From Saccharopolyspora kobensis (lineage in GTDB: Bacteria > Actinomycetota > Actinomycetes > Mycobacteriales > Pseudonocardiaceae): a DNA stretch of 64,000 nucleotides. A model generated the notes under the pieces. The model was not told the origin of the DNA. It did not search any database and saw only the letters and a list, made by a program, of their open reading frames with translations. Both the position numbers and the translations under genes were made by a program. Location: NCBI RefSeq assembly GCF_900108315.1, contig NZ_FNVB01000008.1:173537-237536 (forward strand), in the 5' to 3' direction. Of this stretch, positions 8,223-17,413 are shown piece by piece; positions within the stretch are counted from its first letter, which is position 1, and every line of letters starts with the position of its first letter.

Positions 8223-9215
8223 TCACTCGCGGCCTGCGGCGGTGAAGGACATGTCCGCGTAGCGGGTGCCCGCGACCTGGGCGGCGATCGGTTCCAGGAC
8301 GGCCAGGTCGGCCGGGGTGAGAGCCAGGTCCGTCGCGGCGAGGTTCTCGTCCAGGCGGGCGCGGCGACGGGTGCCGGGGATCGGCACCACCGTCAGGCCT
8401 TCCCGCGCGTGCAGCCAGGCCAGCGCCACCTGCGCCGGCGTCGCGTCGTGGCGTTGCGCGACTTCGCGCAGCGGCTGCAGCAGTTCGGCGTTGTGGGCCG
8501 CGTTCTCGCCGGAGTACTGCGGGAAGTTGCGGCGGAAGTCGCCCTCCGAGAGCTTCTCCGCCGCCGTGAACGCACCGGTGAGGAAACCGCGGCCGAGCGG
8601 CGAGTACGGCACCAGAGCCACACCCAGCTCCGCGGCCGCCGGCACCGCCGTGTTCTCCACATCTCGGTTGAACACCGACCACTCGCTCTGCACCGCGGAG
8701 ATCGGGTGCACCGCGTGCGCCGCGCGGAGCTCGTCGCCGGTCACCTCGGACAGCCCGAGGTGGCGCACCTTGCCCTCGGCGACCAGCTCCGCCATCGCGC
8801 CCACCGTTTCCTCGATCGGCACCGACGGATCGAGGCGGTGCATGTAGTAGAGGTCGATCTCGTCGACGCCGAGCCGCCGCAGACTCGCTTCCGCCGCCGA
8901 GCGGACGTAAGCCGCATCGCCCCGGAACCCGCGGTAGTGCGGGTCGTCGGCCTTGCGGACGATGCCGAACTTGGTCGCGATCACCACCTGCTCGCGGTTG
9001 GCCCGCACGAACGGCGACAGGAACTCCTCGTTGGCGCCCATCCCGTAGGCGTCGGCCGTGTCGAACAGGGTCACGCCGCGCGCCAGCGCGTGCTCCAGCG
9101 TGCGCCGGGCCTCGTCCTGGTCGGTGGGCCCGTAGAACTCGCTCATCCCCATGCAGCCGAGGCCCTGCGCCCCGACCACCGGACCGGATCCCAGCCGAAC
9201 CTGCCGCAACGTCAT
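8223..9215 (-). CDS. Aldo/keto reductase
   Basis: The protein has 330 residues. The AKR catalytic tetrad is visible: Asp and Tyr in FDTADAYGMG, Lys in VVIATKFG and His in YYMHRLDP. The C-terminal NADPH loop has VVPIPGTRRRARLDENL. The N-terminus GLGCMGMSEFYG is that of the AKR13/YajO-like group. Substrates are carbonyl compounds, not predictable here. ATG at 9215 lies 8 nt after AGGAG. It is divergent from an XRE/MmyB regulator at 9329, a pairing common in actinomycetes where the regulator controls the adjacent reductase. Confidence 0.92.
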   Translation of the reverse strand: MTLRQVRLGSGPVVGAQGLGCMGMSEFYGPTDQDEARRTLEHALARGVTLFDTADAYGMGANEEFLSPFVRANREQVVIATKFGIVRKADDPHYRGFRGDAAYVRSAAEASLRRLGVDEIDLYYMHRLDPSVPIEETVGAMAELVAEGKVRHLGLSEVTGDELRAAHAVHPISAVQSEWSVFNRDVENTAVPAAAELGVALVPYSPLGRGFLTGAFTAAEKLSEGDFRRNFPQYSGENAAHNAELLQPLREVAQRHDATPAQVALAWLHAREGLTVVPIPGTRRRARLDENLAATDLALTPADLAVLEPIAAQVAGTRYADMSFTAAGRE

Positions 9216-9328
9216 CTCGTCATCTCCTTCGTCGGTCCTCCGATGGTCGCCGGGTTCACCGCCGCGCGGCAGGTCGCGCTTCTCCTGGGAGTGGCACACC
9301 CAGGCTGTGCGCGTGGCAGCATCGAAGG

Positions 9329-10186
9329 GTGAGCAACGAGCTGGGCAGCTTCCTGCGGGCGTGCCGCGACCGCCGCAAACCGGGCGACGTGGGTCTCCCG
9401 CCCGGTACCGGTGTGCGGCGCACACCGGGGCTGCGGCGCGAAGAGGTCGCCGCCATCACCGGGATCAGCTCGGACTACTACACGCGGCTGGAGCAGGGCC
9501 GCGAGCGCCACCCGAGCGATGCCGTGCTGGACGCGCTGGCGCGCGGGCTGCTGCTCGACGCCACTGAGCGCCAGCACCTGCACAACCTCGCGCGACACGC
9601 ATCGGGCGCCCGGAACCCGGAACAGCCGGAGGCCGAGGCGGTGCGGCTGAGCGTGCTGCGCCTGCTCGACACGCTGGCCGGGCCCGCCTACGTGCTGAAC
9701 CGCCGCAACGACATGCTGGCCGCGAATCCGGCCGGACTGGCGCTGCTCGCCGACATCGACCAGTGGCCCGCGCACCGCCGCAACACCACGCGCTACCTGT
9801 TCCTGCACCCCACCGCGCGCAAGCTGATGGCGCCGTGGGCCGAGATCGCCGAGAACTCGGTGGCCGACCTGCGCGCCACCTTCGGCGACAACCCGGCCGA
9901 TGCCCGGCTGAAGGCGCTGATCGACGAGCTGACGCTCAAGAGCGAGGAGTTCCCGGCGATGTGGGCGCGCCACGAGGTGCAGCCGAAGTCGGCCGGGATC
10001 AAGAACTTCGACCACCCCGCGGTCGGCCCGATGTCCCTGACCTACGAACTCCTGGGCATCTCCGGCACCGACCAGCGGATCGTCGTCTACCAAGCCGAAC
10101 CGGGCACCTCCGACCATGACGCCCTGGAGCTGCTGAACCTGGTCGCCCGCCGCGAGCACCGCGCGGTCCCCGAGCACCGCACCTGA
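9329..10186 (+). CDS. XRE/MmyB family transcriptional regulator
   Basis: The protein has 285 residues with an N-terminal helix-turn-helix of the MmyB class (GVRRTPGLRREEVAAITGIS, then SDYYTRLEQGRERHPS) and a C-terminal PAS-like MmyB domain (AYVLNRRNDMLAANPAGLAL, then GTDQRIVVYQAEPGTSDH). The GTG at 9329 follows GAAGG. It is closely related in plan to the regulator at 3835-4707 but has a normal C-terminus. Its divergent neighbour, the aldo/keto reductase, is the likely target. Confidence 0.9.
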   Translation: MSNELGSFLRACRDRRKPGDVGLPPGTGVRRTPGLRREEVAAITGISSDYYTRLEQGRERHPSDAVLDALARGLLLDATERQHLHNLARHASGARNPEQPEAEAVRLSVLRLLDTLAGPAYVLNRRNDMLAANPAGLALLADIDQWPAHRRNTTRYLFLHPTARKLMAPWAEIAENSVADLRATFGDNPADARLKALIDELTLKSEEFPAMWARHEVQPKSAGIKNFDHPAVGPMSLTYELLGISGTDQRIVVYQAEPGTSDHDALELLNLVARREHRAVPEHRT

Positions 10187-10213
10187 CTCCGCTGTGGACA
10201 GACGGGTGTGCGT

Positions 10214-10744
10214 TCAGCGGCTTCCGACGACTTCTCGCTGGTAGAGGCTGGTGGGCCAGCGCGCGTGCGGCGGGTCGGCAACGTGCTCGAAGCCCGCTCC
10301 TTCGTAGTAGCGGCGCAGCACCGGGTTGTTGCTCGCGGTGGACAACCGCACGTACGGCCAGCCCCGTTCGGCCGCTTTGCCGGAAACCCACTCGATGATC
10401 CGGTAACCGAGTCCCGCACCGCTCGCACACCGGGCGACCGCGAGCCTGGAGATGTAGTAAGCCGGTGCCACCTCCGAGCCCCAGAGCTCGACTTCGTCTT
10501 CGGAGACGACAGCAGTGGCGACCGGCCTCCTCGCGGCGTCTTCCACCAGGAGCGCTTCTCCAGCGGCGATCTGCGCGCGGACGGACGCCGCCGGGAAGCG
10601 CTTCGGCCACTGCGCGATGCCGCGATCGCGGAGCCAAGCCGCTGCTTCGGCCAGCAGGTCGAGCACGACGTCCTGCTCACCCGGGCGGGCAGGGCGGATG
10701 AGGAGGTCGCCGGACAGGGTCTCGGGTCGGGCGAGAACGGCCAT
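10214..10744 (-). CDS. GNAT family N-acetyltransferase
   Basis: The protein has 176 residues. The acetyl-CoA binding region is visible as ISRLAVARCASGAGLGYRII (motif A with Gly-x-Gly-Leu-Gly), followed by GWPYVRLSTASNNPVLRRYY and EGAGFEHV (motif B). The acceptor is unknown. ATG at 10744 is used; an in-frame GTG-led extension of five residues is possible. It is convergent with the XRE regulator, with 27 nt between stops, and shows no operon partner. Confidence 0.88.
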   Translation of the reverse strand: MAVLARPETLSGDLLIRPARPGEQDVVLDLLAEAAAWLRDRGIAQWPKRFPAASVRAQIAAGEALLVEDAARRPVATAVVSEDEVELWGSEVAPAYYISRLAVARCASGAGLGYRIIEWVSGKAAERGWPYVRLSTASNNPVLRRYYEGAGFEHVADPPHARWPTSLYQREVVGSR

Positions 10745-10838
10745 GCACCGATGGTGCACCGGAGACCCCCCGGGGGTGCCCTGGCCTTCGGCCCGCGAGC
10801 TTTGCGCGTCGCAGCAGGCTCGCGGGCCGATGTCCGGG

Positions 10839-11603
10839 TCACATGTGGGTGCCGCCGTCGACGCGGAGCTCGGTGCCGGTGACGAAGGCCCCGTCGTCGG
10901 AGGCCAGCGCCGCCACCAGGCCCGCGACCGTCTCCGGCGGGGCCATGCCCTTCATGACCACCGGGTAGAGCTTGGTGAACAGGCTCATGTCCGCGTCCTC
11001 GGGCAGGCCGGGGCCGCGGCCGGTGGTCATGCCGCTGCTGATCGAGCCGGGCGCCAGCGCGACCGCGCGGAGGCCCTGCGAGGCGTATTCGCTGGCCAGC
11101 ACGTGGGTGAACGACTGGATCCCGCCCTTGGAGGCGGCGTAGGCGGCCATGTACGGGTGCGCGAAGCTCGCCGAGGTCGAGCTGAAGTTGACCACCACGC
11201 CGCGGCCGGACTCCAGCAGCGCGGGCAGCGCTTCCCTGGTCACCAGGAACGTGCCGGTCAGGTTGATCTGCAGGATCGAGTTCCAGAACTCCAGCGTGGT
11301 CTCGTGGGTGTGCGCCGAGCGCAGGACGCCCGCCGCGTTCACCAGCACGTCGAGCCCGCCGAGCTCGGCCACCGCGCCCGCCACGCCCGCGCGCACAGCG
11401 GCTTCGTCGGCGATGTCGACGGCCATCGTGCTCAGGCGCTCGGCGTTGTCCGCCGCCGCGGCCTTGGTCGCCGCCAAACCATCCTCGTCGCGGTCCAGCG
11501 CGACGACCCGTCCGCCTTCGGCGAGGATCCGCTGCACCGTGGCCTGCCCGATCCCGGAGCCGGCACCCGTGATCAGCACCCGGCGATCCGCGAAGCGTTC
11601 CAT
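10839..11603 (-). CDS. SDR family oxidoreductase
   Basis: The protein has 254 residues, a classical short-chain dehydrogenase. The cofactor motif TGAGSGIG is at about 12-19, the structural NAAG at about 89-92, the catalytic Ser in NFSSTSASF and the YAASK active site at about 155-159. It would reduce or oxidise an alcohol/ketone with NAD(P)(H). ATG at 11603 follows GGGAAGGGGACAGTC. A divergent TetR regulator starts at 11685 with two palindromes in between, so expression is probably under that repressor. Confidence 0.92.
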   Translation of the reverse strand: MERFADRRVLITGAGSGIGQATVQRILAEGGRVVALDRDEDGLAATKAAAADNAERLSTMAVDIADEAAVRAGVAGAVAELGGLDVLVNAAGVLRSAHTHETTLEFWNSILQINLTGTFLVTREALPALLESGRGVVVNFSSTSASFAHPYMAAYAASKGGIQSFTHVLASEYASQGLRAVALAPGSISSGMTTGRGPGLPEDADMSLFTKLYPVVMKGMAPPETVAGLVAALASDDGAFVTGTELRVDGGTHM

Positions 11604-11621
11604 GACTGTCCCCTTCCCTCA

Positions 11622-11655
11622 TTGACACGTCGTGTCGCTATGGCACAACGTGCCA
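11622..11655. promoter_or_regulatory. Two palindromic operators between SDR and TetR genes
   Basis: GACACGTCGTGTC (11624-11636) and TGGCACAACGTGCCA (11641-11655) are adjacent palindromes sharing a CAC-N3/5-GTG pattern. The first overlaps a TTGACA -35-like hexamer (11623-11628). They sit in the 81 bp divergent region. Confidence 0.65.
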
Positions 11656-11684
11656 CGTCGGCAGTTTGTTCCTAAACTGGGGGT

Positions 11685-12278
11685 GTGAGCCTCACCGAAC
11701 GCCGCAAGGCGGCCACCCAGCTGGAGATCGCTCGCGCGGCCGCCGCGCTGTTCGCCGAGCACGGCTCCGACGGCACGACGGCCGAGTCGATCGCGGAGCG
11801 GGCGGGCGTGAGCCTCCGCACCTTCTACCGCTACTTCCGCACCAAGCAGGACGCCGTCGCACCGCTGCTGAACTTCGGCGCCCGCCGCTGGCAGGACCTC
11901 CTGGCCGAGACGCCCGACGACGTCCCGCTGCCGGAAGCCCTGGAACGAGCGGCGCAACGCGCGATGACCGTCCGCGAAGCGGACGAGGCCGGCTCCCTCG
12001 AATGGACCCGCGGCCTCCTCCGCGCGGCGGTCGACGACCCGGCCCTGCGCACGGTGTGGGCAACGGTGAACCAGGACTCGGAGCAACAGCTCCTGCCGCT
12101 CCTCGCCCGGCGCATCGGCGCGGAACCGACCGACCTCCGGGTCCGCCTGACAGCGGCGGCGGCCACCACGGCGATCCGCGTGGCCGTCGAGACCTGGGCG
12201 GCGGCGGAAGCCGAATCGCCGCCGGTCGCGGATCTCGCCGCCCACTGCATGCGGAACCTCACCGCCGGGCTCACCTGA
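11685..12278 (+). CDS. TetR/AcrR family transcriptional regulator
   Basis: The protein has 197 residues. The helix-turn-helix is TTAESIAERAGVSLRTFYRY followed by FRTKQDAV (about 30-58). The C-terminal domain is helical and typical of actinomycete TetR proteins. GTG at 11685 is only a few nt past a TAAACT -10-like box, so the mRNA may be leaderless. It is divergent from the SDR gene, and the paired palindromes between them point to joint repression. Confidence 0.9.
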   Translation: MSLTERRKAATQLEIARAAAALFAEHGSDGTTAESIAERAGVSLRTFYRYFRTKQDAVAPLLNFGARRWQDLLAETPDDVPLPEALERAAQRAMTVREADEAGSLEWTRGLLRAAVDDPALRTVWATVNQDSEQQLLPLLARRIGAEPTDLRVRLTAAAATTAIRVAVETWAAAEAESPPVADLAAHCMRNLTAGLT

Positions 12279-12388
12279 GTTCAGCCGGCCCCGGTTCGGG
12301 ATGCGAGACCACGGCACCCGCGCACTTCACGGCGGATGTTCGCAGATGGGCACTCGGAATTGCCGGGAGTTCTCTACGATTCCGCCGC

Positions 12389-14011
12389 GTGCTCGAACAC
12401 AACGAGGTTGAGGACCTGCTGATCAAAGCGGCGCGGTCCGGCGAACTGGTGGACATCTCGAACGAGCCGGATCGCGACGTGCGCGCAGTGGTGATCCGCA
12501 GCTTGCTCAGGGATGAAGGAGCCGAGAAGCCCGATCCGCGCGGGGTCCGACTCCGAGGCGCCCGCATCATCGGAGGCCTCGATCTCACCGACGTCCGCAC
12601 GTCGGTTCCGCTGGTGCTGACCTCCTGCGAGCACGAGGCGCCCATCGTCCTCGAACGTGCCCACCTGCCCTACTTGGACATCTCCGACAGCACGTTCCCC
12701 GAGTTCCTCGGTGATTGCTTCATCTGCGACAACGACGTCGTCATGGCGGAGGTCCGCTGCCGGCGGATCAGGCTCATCAACAGCAAGATCACCGGAATGC
12801 TGAACGTGTCCGGTGCGGTGTTGACCGCGACCGACGAGCCCGCGCTGCACGCGGACAGGATGGCCGTCAACCACCTGGCGGCCATCGGCCTGCGAGCCTC
12901 GTCGGACAGCGAACTCGGCACACTTCGGCTGCTCGACGCCACCATTCCCGGACAACTCGACCTGCACGCAGCGGCCATCGATGCGACCAGAGGCCCAGCA
13001 CTCGCCGCGGACTGGATCAAGGTCAACAGCGGCTTGCTGATCGGAGACGGCTTCCGGGCCACCTCCAACAGCGCCCTCGGCGCAATTCGCCTGCCCGGCG
13101 CGACCATCACCGGGCAACTCCTCCTCACCGGGGCGACCATCACGGCGTCCGAAGGCCCGGCGCTCTTCGCGGACCGGCTCACCGTCCACGGCAGCGTGCA
13201 CCTGAGCACGGGGTTTCGAGCCAGCTCGACCAGCGAGGAGGCGACTCTGCGCCTACCCGGAGCGACCATCACCGGCCAGTTCAGGCTGCGCGAAGCCGAG
13301 GTGACCAACGCGGCTGCCGCGCACCTCGTCCTCGATCTGGCCTCGGCGCAGGTGCAAGGCGATCTCGTCCTGTCGCTGCAGACGATCTCCGGAGAGGACA
13401 ACCATCCCTTCCAGATGCAGGTCAACGGGTTCGCATACCCCTTCATCCCGCGGGAAGCGGGGTGCCAGGAATGGCTCCGGCTGCTGGCCGAGCACACGCC
13501 CGAATACGCTGCTCAGCCCTACCAACAACTCGCTGCCGTCTACCGCGCCGCAGGGCACGATCGCGAAGTCCGGCGGATCCTCATCGCCCAGCAGGTCGAC
13601 CACCGCCGCCGGGGCCACCTCGGCAACCGCATCCAGAAGCTGCTGCACCGCGCCAACGGCGCATTCATCGGGTATGGCCACCGGCCCTGGCGCGCACTCG
13701 CGTTCCTGGCCCTCGTCGGCCTCGTCGCCGTAGCCGTGGCCACTTCCGCGAGCCTGCTCGGGTTCGCCGTTCATCCCGTCAAATCGCCCGGTGAAGCGCC
13801 GACTGCGTGCTCTTCCGCCGAAGCGATCGGGCTCGCGCTGGACACCTCGATACCCGTGCTCAAACTCGGCGGCGAGAAGAAGTGCGAGATCGCCGCGACC
13901 GGGTGGGGCCAGGCCTTCTACCTGGCCAACTACCTGCTGCAGATGCTCGGCTGGGCATTCGCCACGCTCTTCGTCGCCGGATACACGGGGCTGGTCCGGA
14001 AGAACAGCTGA
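12389..14011 (+). CDS. Beta-helix-like repeat protein with C-terminal membrane segments
   Basis: The protein has 540 residues. Residues about 40-340 consist of degenerate repeats of the type LRLPGATITGQLLLTGATIT, interspersed with GPALFADRLTV and GFRASS units. These resemble pentapeptide-like right-handed beta-helices found in large actinomycete membrane-associated proteins, sometimes annotated oxidoreductase without proof. A globular linker (CQEWLRLLAEHTPEYAAQPY, then REVRRILIAQQVDHRRRG) leads to hydrophobic helices at about 440-460 and 505-535. GTG at 12389 follows a TACGAT -10-like box closely, suggesting leaderless translation. It is a cytoplasmic repeat domain anchored by the C-terminus; the function is unknown. 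Confidence 0.8.
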   Translation: MLEHNEVEDLLIKAARSGELVDISNEPDRDVRAVVIRSLLRDEGAEKPDPRGVRLRGARIIGGLDLTDVRTSVPLVLTSCEHEAPIVLERAHLPYLDISDSTFPEFLGDCFICDNDVVMAEVRCRRIRLINSKITGMLNVSGAVLTATDEPALHADRMAVNHLAAIGLRASSDSELGTLRLLDATIPGQLDLHAAAIDATRGPALAADWIKVNSGLLIGDGFRATSNSALGAIRLPGATITGQLLLTGATITASEGPALFADRLTVHGSVHLSTGFRASSTSEEATLRLPGATITGQFRLREAEVTNAAAAHLVLDLASAQVQGDLVLSLQTISGEDNHPFQMQVNGFAYPFIPREAGCQEWLRLLAEHTPEYAAQPYQQLAAVYRAAGHDREVRRILIAQQVDHRRRGHLGNRIQKLLHRANGAFIGYGHRPWRALAFLALVGLVAVAVATSASLLGFAVHPVKSPGEAPTACSSAEAIGLALDTSIPVLKLGGEKKCEIAATGWGQAFYLANYLLQMLGWAFATLFVAGYTGLVRKNS

Positions 14012-14103
14012 CCTCGGCACCCCGGGCGGTGCGGAAGCAGCGCAAGAGGTTCGGCGGTCCTCGGCGTCCGGAACGCGCTTCTGCCAGCGTCGCTGCGGGA
14101 GAC

Positions 14104-14150
14104 GACCAGCGCTCCAGCCGCGGCTCCAGACCGCGGCTGGAGCGCTGGTC
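14104..14150. terminator. Perfect 20-bp hairpin
   Basis: The arms at 14104-14123 and 14131-14150 are exact reverse complements (GACCAGCGCTCCAGCCGCGG on the left) around a 7-nt loop. It lies 93 nt past the stop of the repeat protein and 78 nt before the next start, and has no T-run, so it fits a GC-rich actinomycete terminator. Confidence 0.65.
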
Positions 14151-14227
14151 TCCATCGGTGCTCTCAGAGCCCGCAACCCTCACCGGGCTCAGCTGGCAAG
14201 CCGGTCGGTGGGTCGCTGCATACTCGG

Positions 14228-14773
14228 GTGGTGCGGACTCTCGGGGTGATCGGTTGTGGAGCTGGCGGCGTCGAGCGGCTTCGGGGTGAGCTCGTCGAGC
14301 CCGCCATCGAGCGGGGCTGGCAGGTCGCCGTCACCTTGACGCCGACCGCGGGTGAGTGGCTTCGGGCCATCGGCGAGGTGGAGCGGATTTCGCAGGTCAC
14401 CGGGCTGGCTTGCCGGGTGGAGGCGCGGTTGCCCGGAGCAGGGCGGCCGCATCCGGACATCGACTGCTACGTCGCCTGCCCCGCCACCGCCAACACCGTC
14501 GCCAAGCTGGCGCTGGGGATCGCCGACAACCAGGCGCTGACCACGCTCGGCGAGGCCATCGGGACTCCGGGAGTGCCGGTGGTGGTGTTCCCGAAGATCA
14601 ACGCCACGCAGGTCCGGCACCCGGCCTGGCAGTCCCACGTGGACGCGCTTCGGACCGCCGGGGTGCACCTCCTGCTGGACGATCAGTTCGCCGCGCACGG
14701 CCCGCGCAGCGGTAACGCACCCGGCATCCCGTGGTCGGGGGTTCTCGACACCGTCGAGCGCATCACCGACTAG
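14228..14773 (+). CDS. Flavoprotein (CoaC/Dfp-like HFCD family)
   Basis: The protein has 181 residues and resembles the homo-oligomeric flavin-containing Cys decarboxylase fold: N-terminal LGVIGCGAGGVERL, central CYVACPATANTVAKLALGIA (the flavin-binding PATANT-like motif) and VPVVVFPKINATQVRHPAW. Members bind FMN and decarboxylate or oxidise cysteine-like groups; the conserved substrate-clamp PxMNxxM motif is only partly kept here. Two successive GTG codons (14228, 14231) could start it. Its stop overlaps the stop of the convergent SgcJ-like gene by 4 nt. Confidence 0.82.
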   Translation: MVRTLGVIGCGAGGVERLRGELVEPAIERGWQVAVTLTPTAGEWLRAIGEVERISQVTGLACRVEARLPGAGRPHPDIDCYVACPATANTVAKLALGIADNQALTTLGEAIGTPGVPVVVFPKINATQVRHPAWQSHVDALRTAGVHLLLDDQFAAHGPRSGNAPGIPWSGVLDTVERITD

Positions 14774-15156
14774 GCGCCCCGCTCGAACTCCGCGAAATCG
14801 GCCCGGATCGTGTTGTGGAACGCGGTGATCAGGCCGTCTTGGACGATCAGCGTCTGGATGCTCCGCGTCTCGCCCGCCCTCGGTCCGACCGGGACGTGCA
14901 GCGTCGAGCTGGTGTGCGCGAGCAGGACGCCCGGAGCCACCTCCCGCTGGTCCAGCAGGCGGAACTCGTTCCTGCTGCCCCGGTAGACGGTGTCGAAGAG
15001 GTGCCGGTGCTGCCGGGCGATCTCGGCGCGGCCCCGCTGGAGCCGCCCCACCACGTCGACAAGGTCCGCTTCCTCCGAGAAGTGCTCGGCGAACGCCGAC
15101 CCGTCACCGGCGTTCCAGGCTCGCTGCAATCCGCTGATCACCTGCTGAACAGACAT
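14770..15156 (-). CDS. SgcJ/EcaC-like NTF2 superfamily protein
   Basis: The protein has 128 residues with the cystatin-like plan of the SgcJ/EcaC and DUF4440 groups: VQQVISGLQRAWNAGDGSAF, AEHFSEEADLVDVVG, GRAEIARQHRHLFDTVYRGS and a terminal VQDGLITAFHNTIRAD. Relatives are often called oxidoreductases but the activity is not established for most. The start is ATG at 15156. No operon partner is seen, and it is convergent with the flavoprotein gene. Confidence 0.85.
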   Translation of the reverse strand: MSVQQVISGLQRAWNAGDGSAFAEHFSEEADLVDVVGRLQRGRAEIARQHRHLFDTVYRGSRNEFRLLDQREVAPGVLLAHTSSTLHVPVGPRAGETRSIQTLIVQDGLITAFHNTIRADFAEFERGA

Positions 15157-15380
15157 GCGCCGATGCTGCTACCTCGACCGCGCTGGAGGTCAAGCGCCGG
15201 TGAACCATCGGGGGTGCGGGAGCCGTGGACGTCGTGAGGGACTGCGCCGCTCCGACCAAGCAGAAAGGCTCTCAGCGATGTCCCGGGAATCTGGGAGAAC
15301 GGGCCCGGCCGGGGACCGTCGCGGCGTAAGCTCTTGATCACTTCCGGACACGCCGCCTCCCCGGACTGGCAGGTTCCGCG

Positions 15381-17360
15381 GTGGCGGCGCGGGAACCTCA
15401 ATCCTCCACTGAGGACATCCGCGATGGAATTAGCGAGGTAGCAAAGATCTTGTCCACCAGAAAACCCCGCTGGTGGCGAGCTGCCGCGGTGACGGCCGCT
15501 GCCACCGGTCTGCTGGCCGGTGCAGCCCAGCCCGCCGCAGGCACCTCACCAGACGAACCCCGCAGCACCGAGCAGCAGGCCTTCGAATCGGCCGCCGCCG
15601 AGTTCGGCGTCCCGGCGCCGCTGCTGCTGGCCACCTCCTACCAGCTCACCAGGTGGGAGGACCACCGCGGCGAGCAGAGCAAGGCCGGCGGCTACGGCCC
15701 GATGCACCTCACCGAGGTCGACTTCGAGCAGCTGCGCCGCGAGAACCCCAAGCTGAAGAAGCTCGCCGACAACCCGACCCTGCACACCCTGGCCGAGGCC
15801 GCCGAACTCGTCGACCTCCCGCCGGAGCAGGTCAAGCGCGATCCGGAGCAGAACATCCGGGCCGGTGCGGCGCTGCTGGCCGAACGCGCCAAGCAGCTCG
15901 GCGACGGGCAGCTGCCCAACACGCTGGGCGGCTGGTACCCGGCGGTCGCGGAGCTCAGCGGCAGCCCGCAGGCCAGCGGCGCGCGGTCCTTCGCCGACTC
16001 CGTCTACGAAGTGCTCGACAGCGGCCGCAGCCGCACCACCTCGACCGGCCAGCAGGTCGGCTTCGCCAAGATCCCCGAGGTGACGCCGGACCGCGACCTC
16101 ACCGGCACCAACCTGGCCGACGTGCAGACCGCCCGGGTCGAGCCGAAGGCGGAGTGCCCGGCCGAGCTGGACTGCAAGTACATCCCGGCGGCCTACGCGC
16201 CGACCGACCCGGAGGACCCCACCGGCGGTTACGGCAACTACGACACGGCGAACCGGCCGAAGGACGTCCGGATCAACTCCATCGTCATCCACGACACCGA
16301 GACCTCGTACCAGTCGACGATCTCGCTGTTCCAGAACCCGGCGCACGGCTCGGCCTCGCACTACGTGATCCGCTCCTCCGACGGTGAGGTCACGCAGATG
16401 GTGCCCACCAAGGACATGGCGTGGCACGCCGGCAGCTGGGACCGCAACATGCGCTCCATCGGCATCGAGCACGAGGGCTGGGCGGCCGAGGGCGGCACCT
16501 GGTACACCGAGCAGATGTACCGCTCGTCGGCGCAGCTGGTGAAGTACCTGGCGGACAAGTACGACATCCCGCTGGACCGCGAGCACATCCTCGGCCACGA
16601 CGAGGTCAGCGCCGACAAGCCGGAGCAGGCGGGCGGCGAGCACTACGACCCGGGCCCGTACTGGGACTGGGCGCACTACATGAAGCTGCTCGACGCCCCG
16701 CTGGACGGCGACACCGGCGGCGACGACGTGGTGACCATCTTCCCCCGGTTCGACACGAACCGGCCGGTGGTGACCGAGTGCCCGCCGAAGGAGGAGTGCC
16801 GCGAACTGCCCTCGCAGCCGGCGAACTTCCTCTACCTGCGCAGCGCCCCGCGCGACGACGCCCCGCTGCTCAGCTCGGCCTCGGTGCACCCGGACGGTTC
16901 GCCCGGCACCACCAGGATCGAGGACTGGTCGGCCAAGGCCGCCGTCGGCCGCCAGTACGCGGTCGCGGAGCGCCGCGGCGACTGGCTGGCGCTGTGGTTC
17001 GACGGCAAGAAGGCCTGGCTGCGCGACCCGGGCGGCGTGAACACCGCCCCGGCCGACGACGCCGAGCTGGTGACCCCGGTGCGCGCCGACGTCCCGACCT
17101 ACGGCATGGCCCTGCCCGACGCCGACGAGTTCCCGAAGGGGCTCGACCCGCTGGTGATCAAACCGCTGCCGTACAAGCTCCCCCAGGGCCAGGTGTACGT
17201 CGCGGGCCGCGCGAGCCGGGCGATCTACTACAACGTCGGCTACGACGGCGTGAACGACCCGAACAACCACAAGGTGGTCCTCGGCGGCGAGACGTACGTC
17301 CCGATCTCCTACAACCACCGCTGGGTCTACGTGAAGGAATCCGACCTCGAAGAGGCCTGA
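15381..17360 (+). CDS. Secreted N-acetylmuramoyl-L-alanine amidase (Amidase_2)
   Basis: The protein has up to 659 residues. A signal peptide is evident in the early part (basic RKPRWWR, then AAAVTAAATGLLAGAAQPAA). The zinc amidase domain follows at about 290-435, with NSIVIHDTE (first His ligand), ASHYVIRSSDGEVTQMVP, MAWHAGSWDRNMRSIGIEHE and EHYDPGPYWDW (second His region). It cleaves the MurNAc-L-Ala bond in peptidoglycan. An N-terminal helical region (60-200) resembles a lytic or cell wall-associated domain, and the C-terminus (460-659) looks like SH3-type repeats. The start is uncertain: GTG 15381 gives a long leader, TTG 15450 begins close to the signal sequence. Confidence 0.88.
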   Translation: MAAREPQSSTEDIRDGISEVAKILSTRKPRWWRAAAVTAAATGLLAGAAQPAAGTSPDEPRSTEQQAFESAAAEFGVPAPLLLATSYQLTRWEDHRGEQSKAGGYGPMHLTEVDFEQLRRENPKLKKLADNPTLHTLAEAAELVDLPPEQVKRDPEQNIRAGAALLAERAKQLGDGQLPNTLGGWYPAVAELSGSPQASGARSFADSVYEVLDSGRSRTTSTGQQVGFAKIPEVTPDRDLTGTNLADVQTARVEPKAECPAELDCKYIPAAYAPTDPEDPTGGYGNYDTANRPKDVRINSIVIHDTETSYQSTISLFQNPAHGSASHYVIRSSDGEVTQMVPTKDMAWHAGSWDRNMRSIGIEHEGWAAEGGTWYTEQMYRSSAQLVKYLADKYDIPLDREHILGHDEVSADKPEQAGGEHYDPGPYWDWAHYMKLLDAPLDGDTGGDDVVTIFPRFDTNRPVVTECPPKEECRELPSQPANFLYLRSAPRDDAPLLSSASVHPDGSPGTTRIEDWSAKAAVGRQYAVAERRGDWLALWFDGKKAWLRDPGGVNTAPADDAELVTPVRADVPTYGMALPDADEFPKGLDPLVIKPLPYKLPQGQVYVAGRASRAIYYNVGYDGVNDPNNHKVVLGGETYVPISYNHRWVYVKESDLEEA

Positions 17361-17374
17361 TCCCAGCACGACGA

Positions 17375-17411
17375 GTGGGCGCGAGCGCTGCGGCGTTCGC
17401 GCCCACCGCTT
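17375..17411 (+). terminator. Rho-independent terminator of the amidase gene
   Basis: GTGGGCGCGA (17375-17384) pairs with TCGCGCCCAC (17397-17406), and the tail CGCTTTTTC follows. Confidence 0.85.
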
Positions 17412-17413
17412 TT

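Noticed and set aside
15157..15380. Possible riboswitch before the peptidoglycan amidase gene
   Set aside because: Cell wall hydrolase genes often have a cyclic di-AMP riboswitch, but I could not fit its conserved motifs to this leader.
15546..17369. 607-codon minus-strand frame
   Set aside because: Shadow of the secreted amidase; composition is low-complexity Val/Arg/Gly and there is no start signal.
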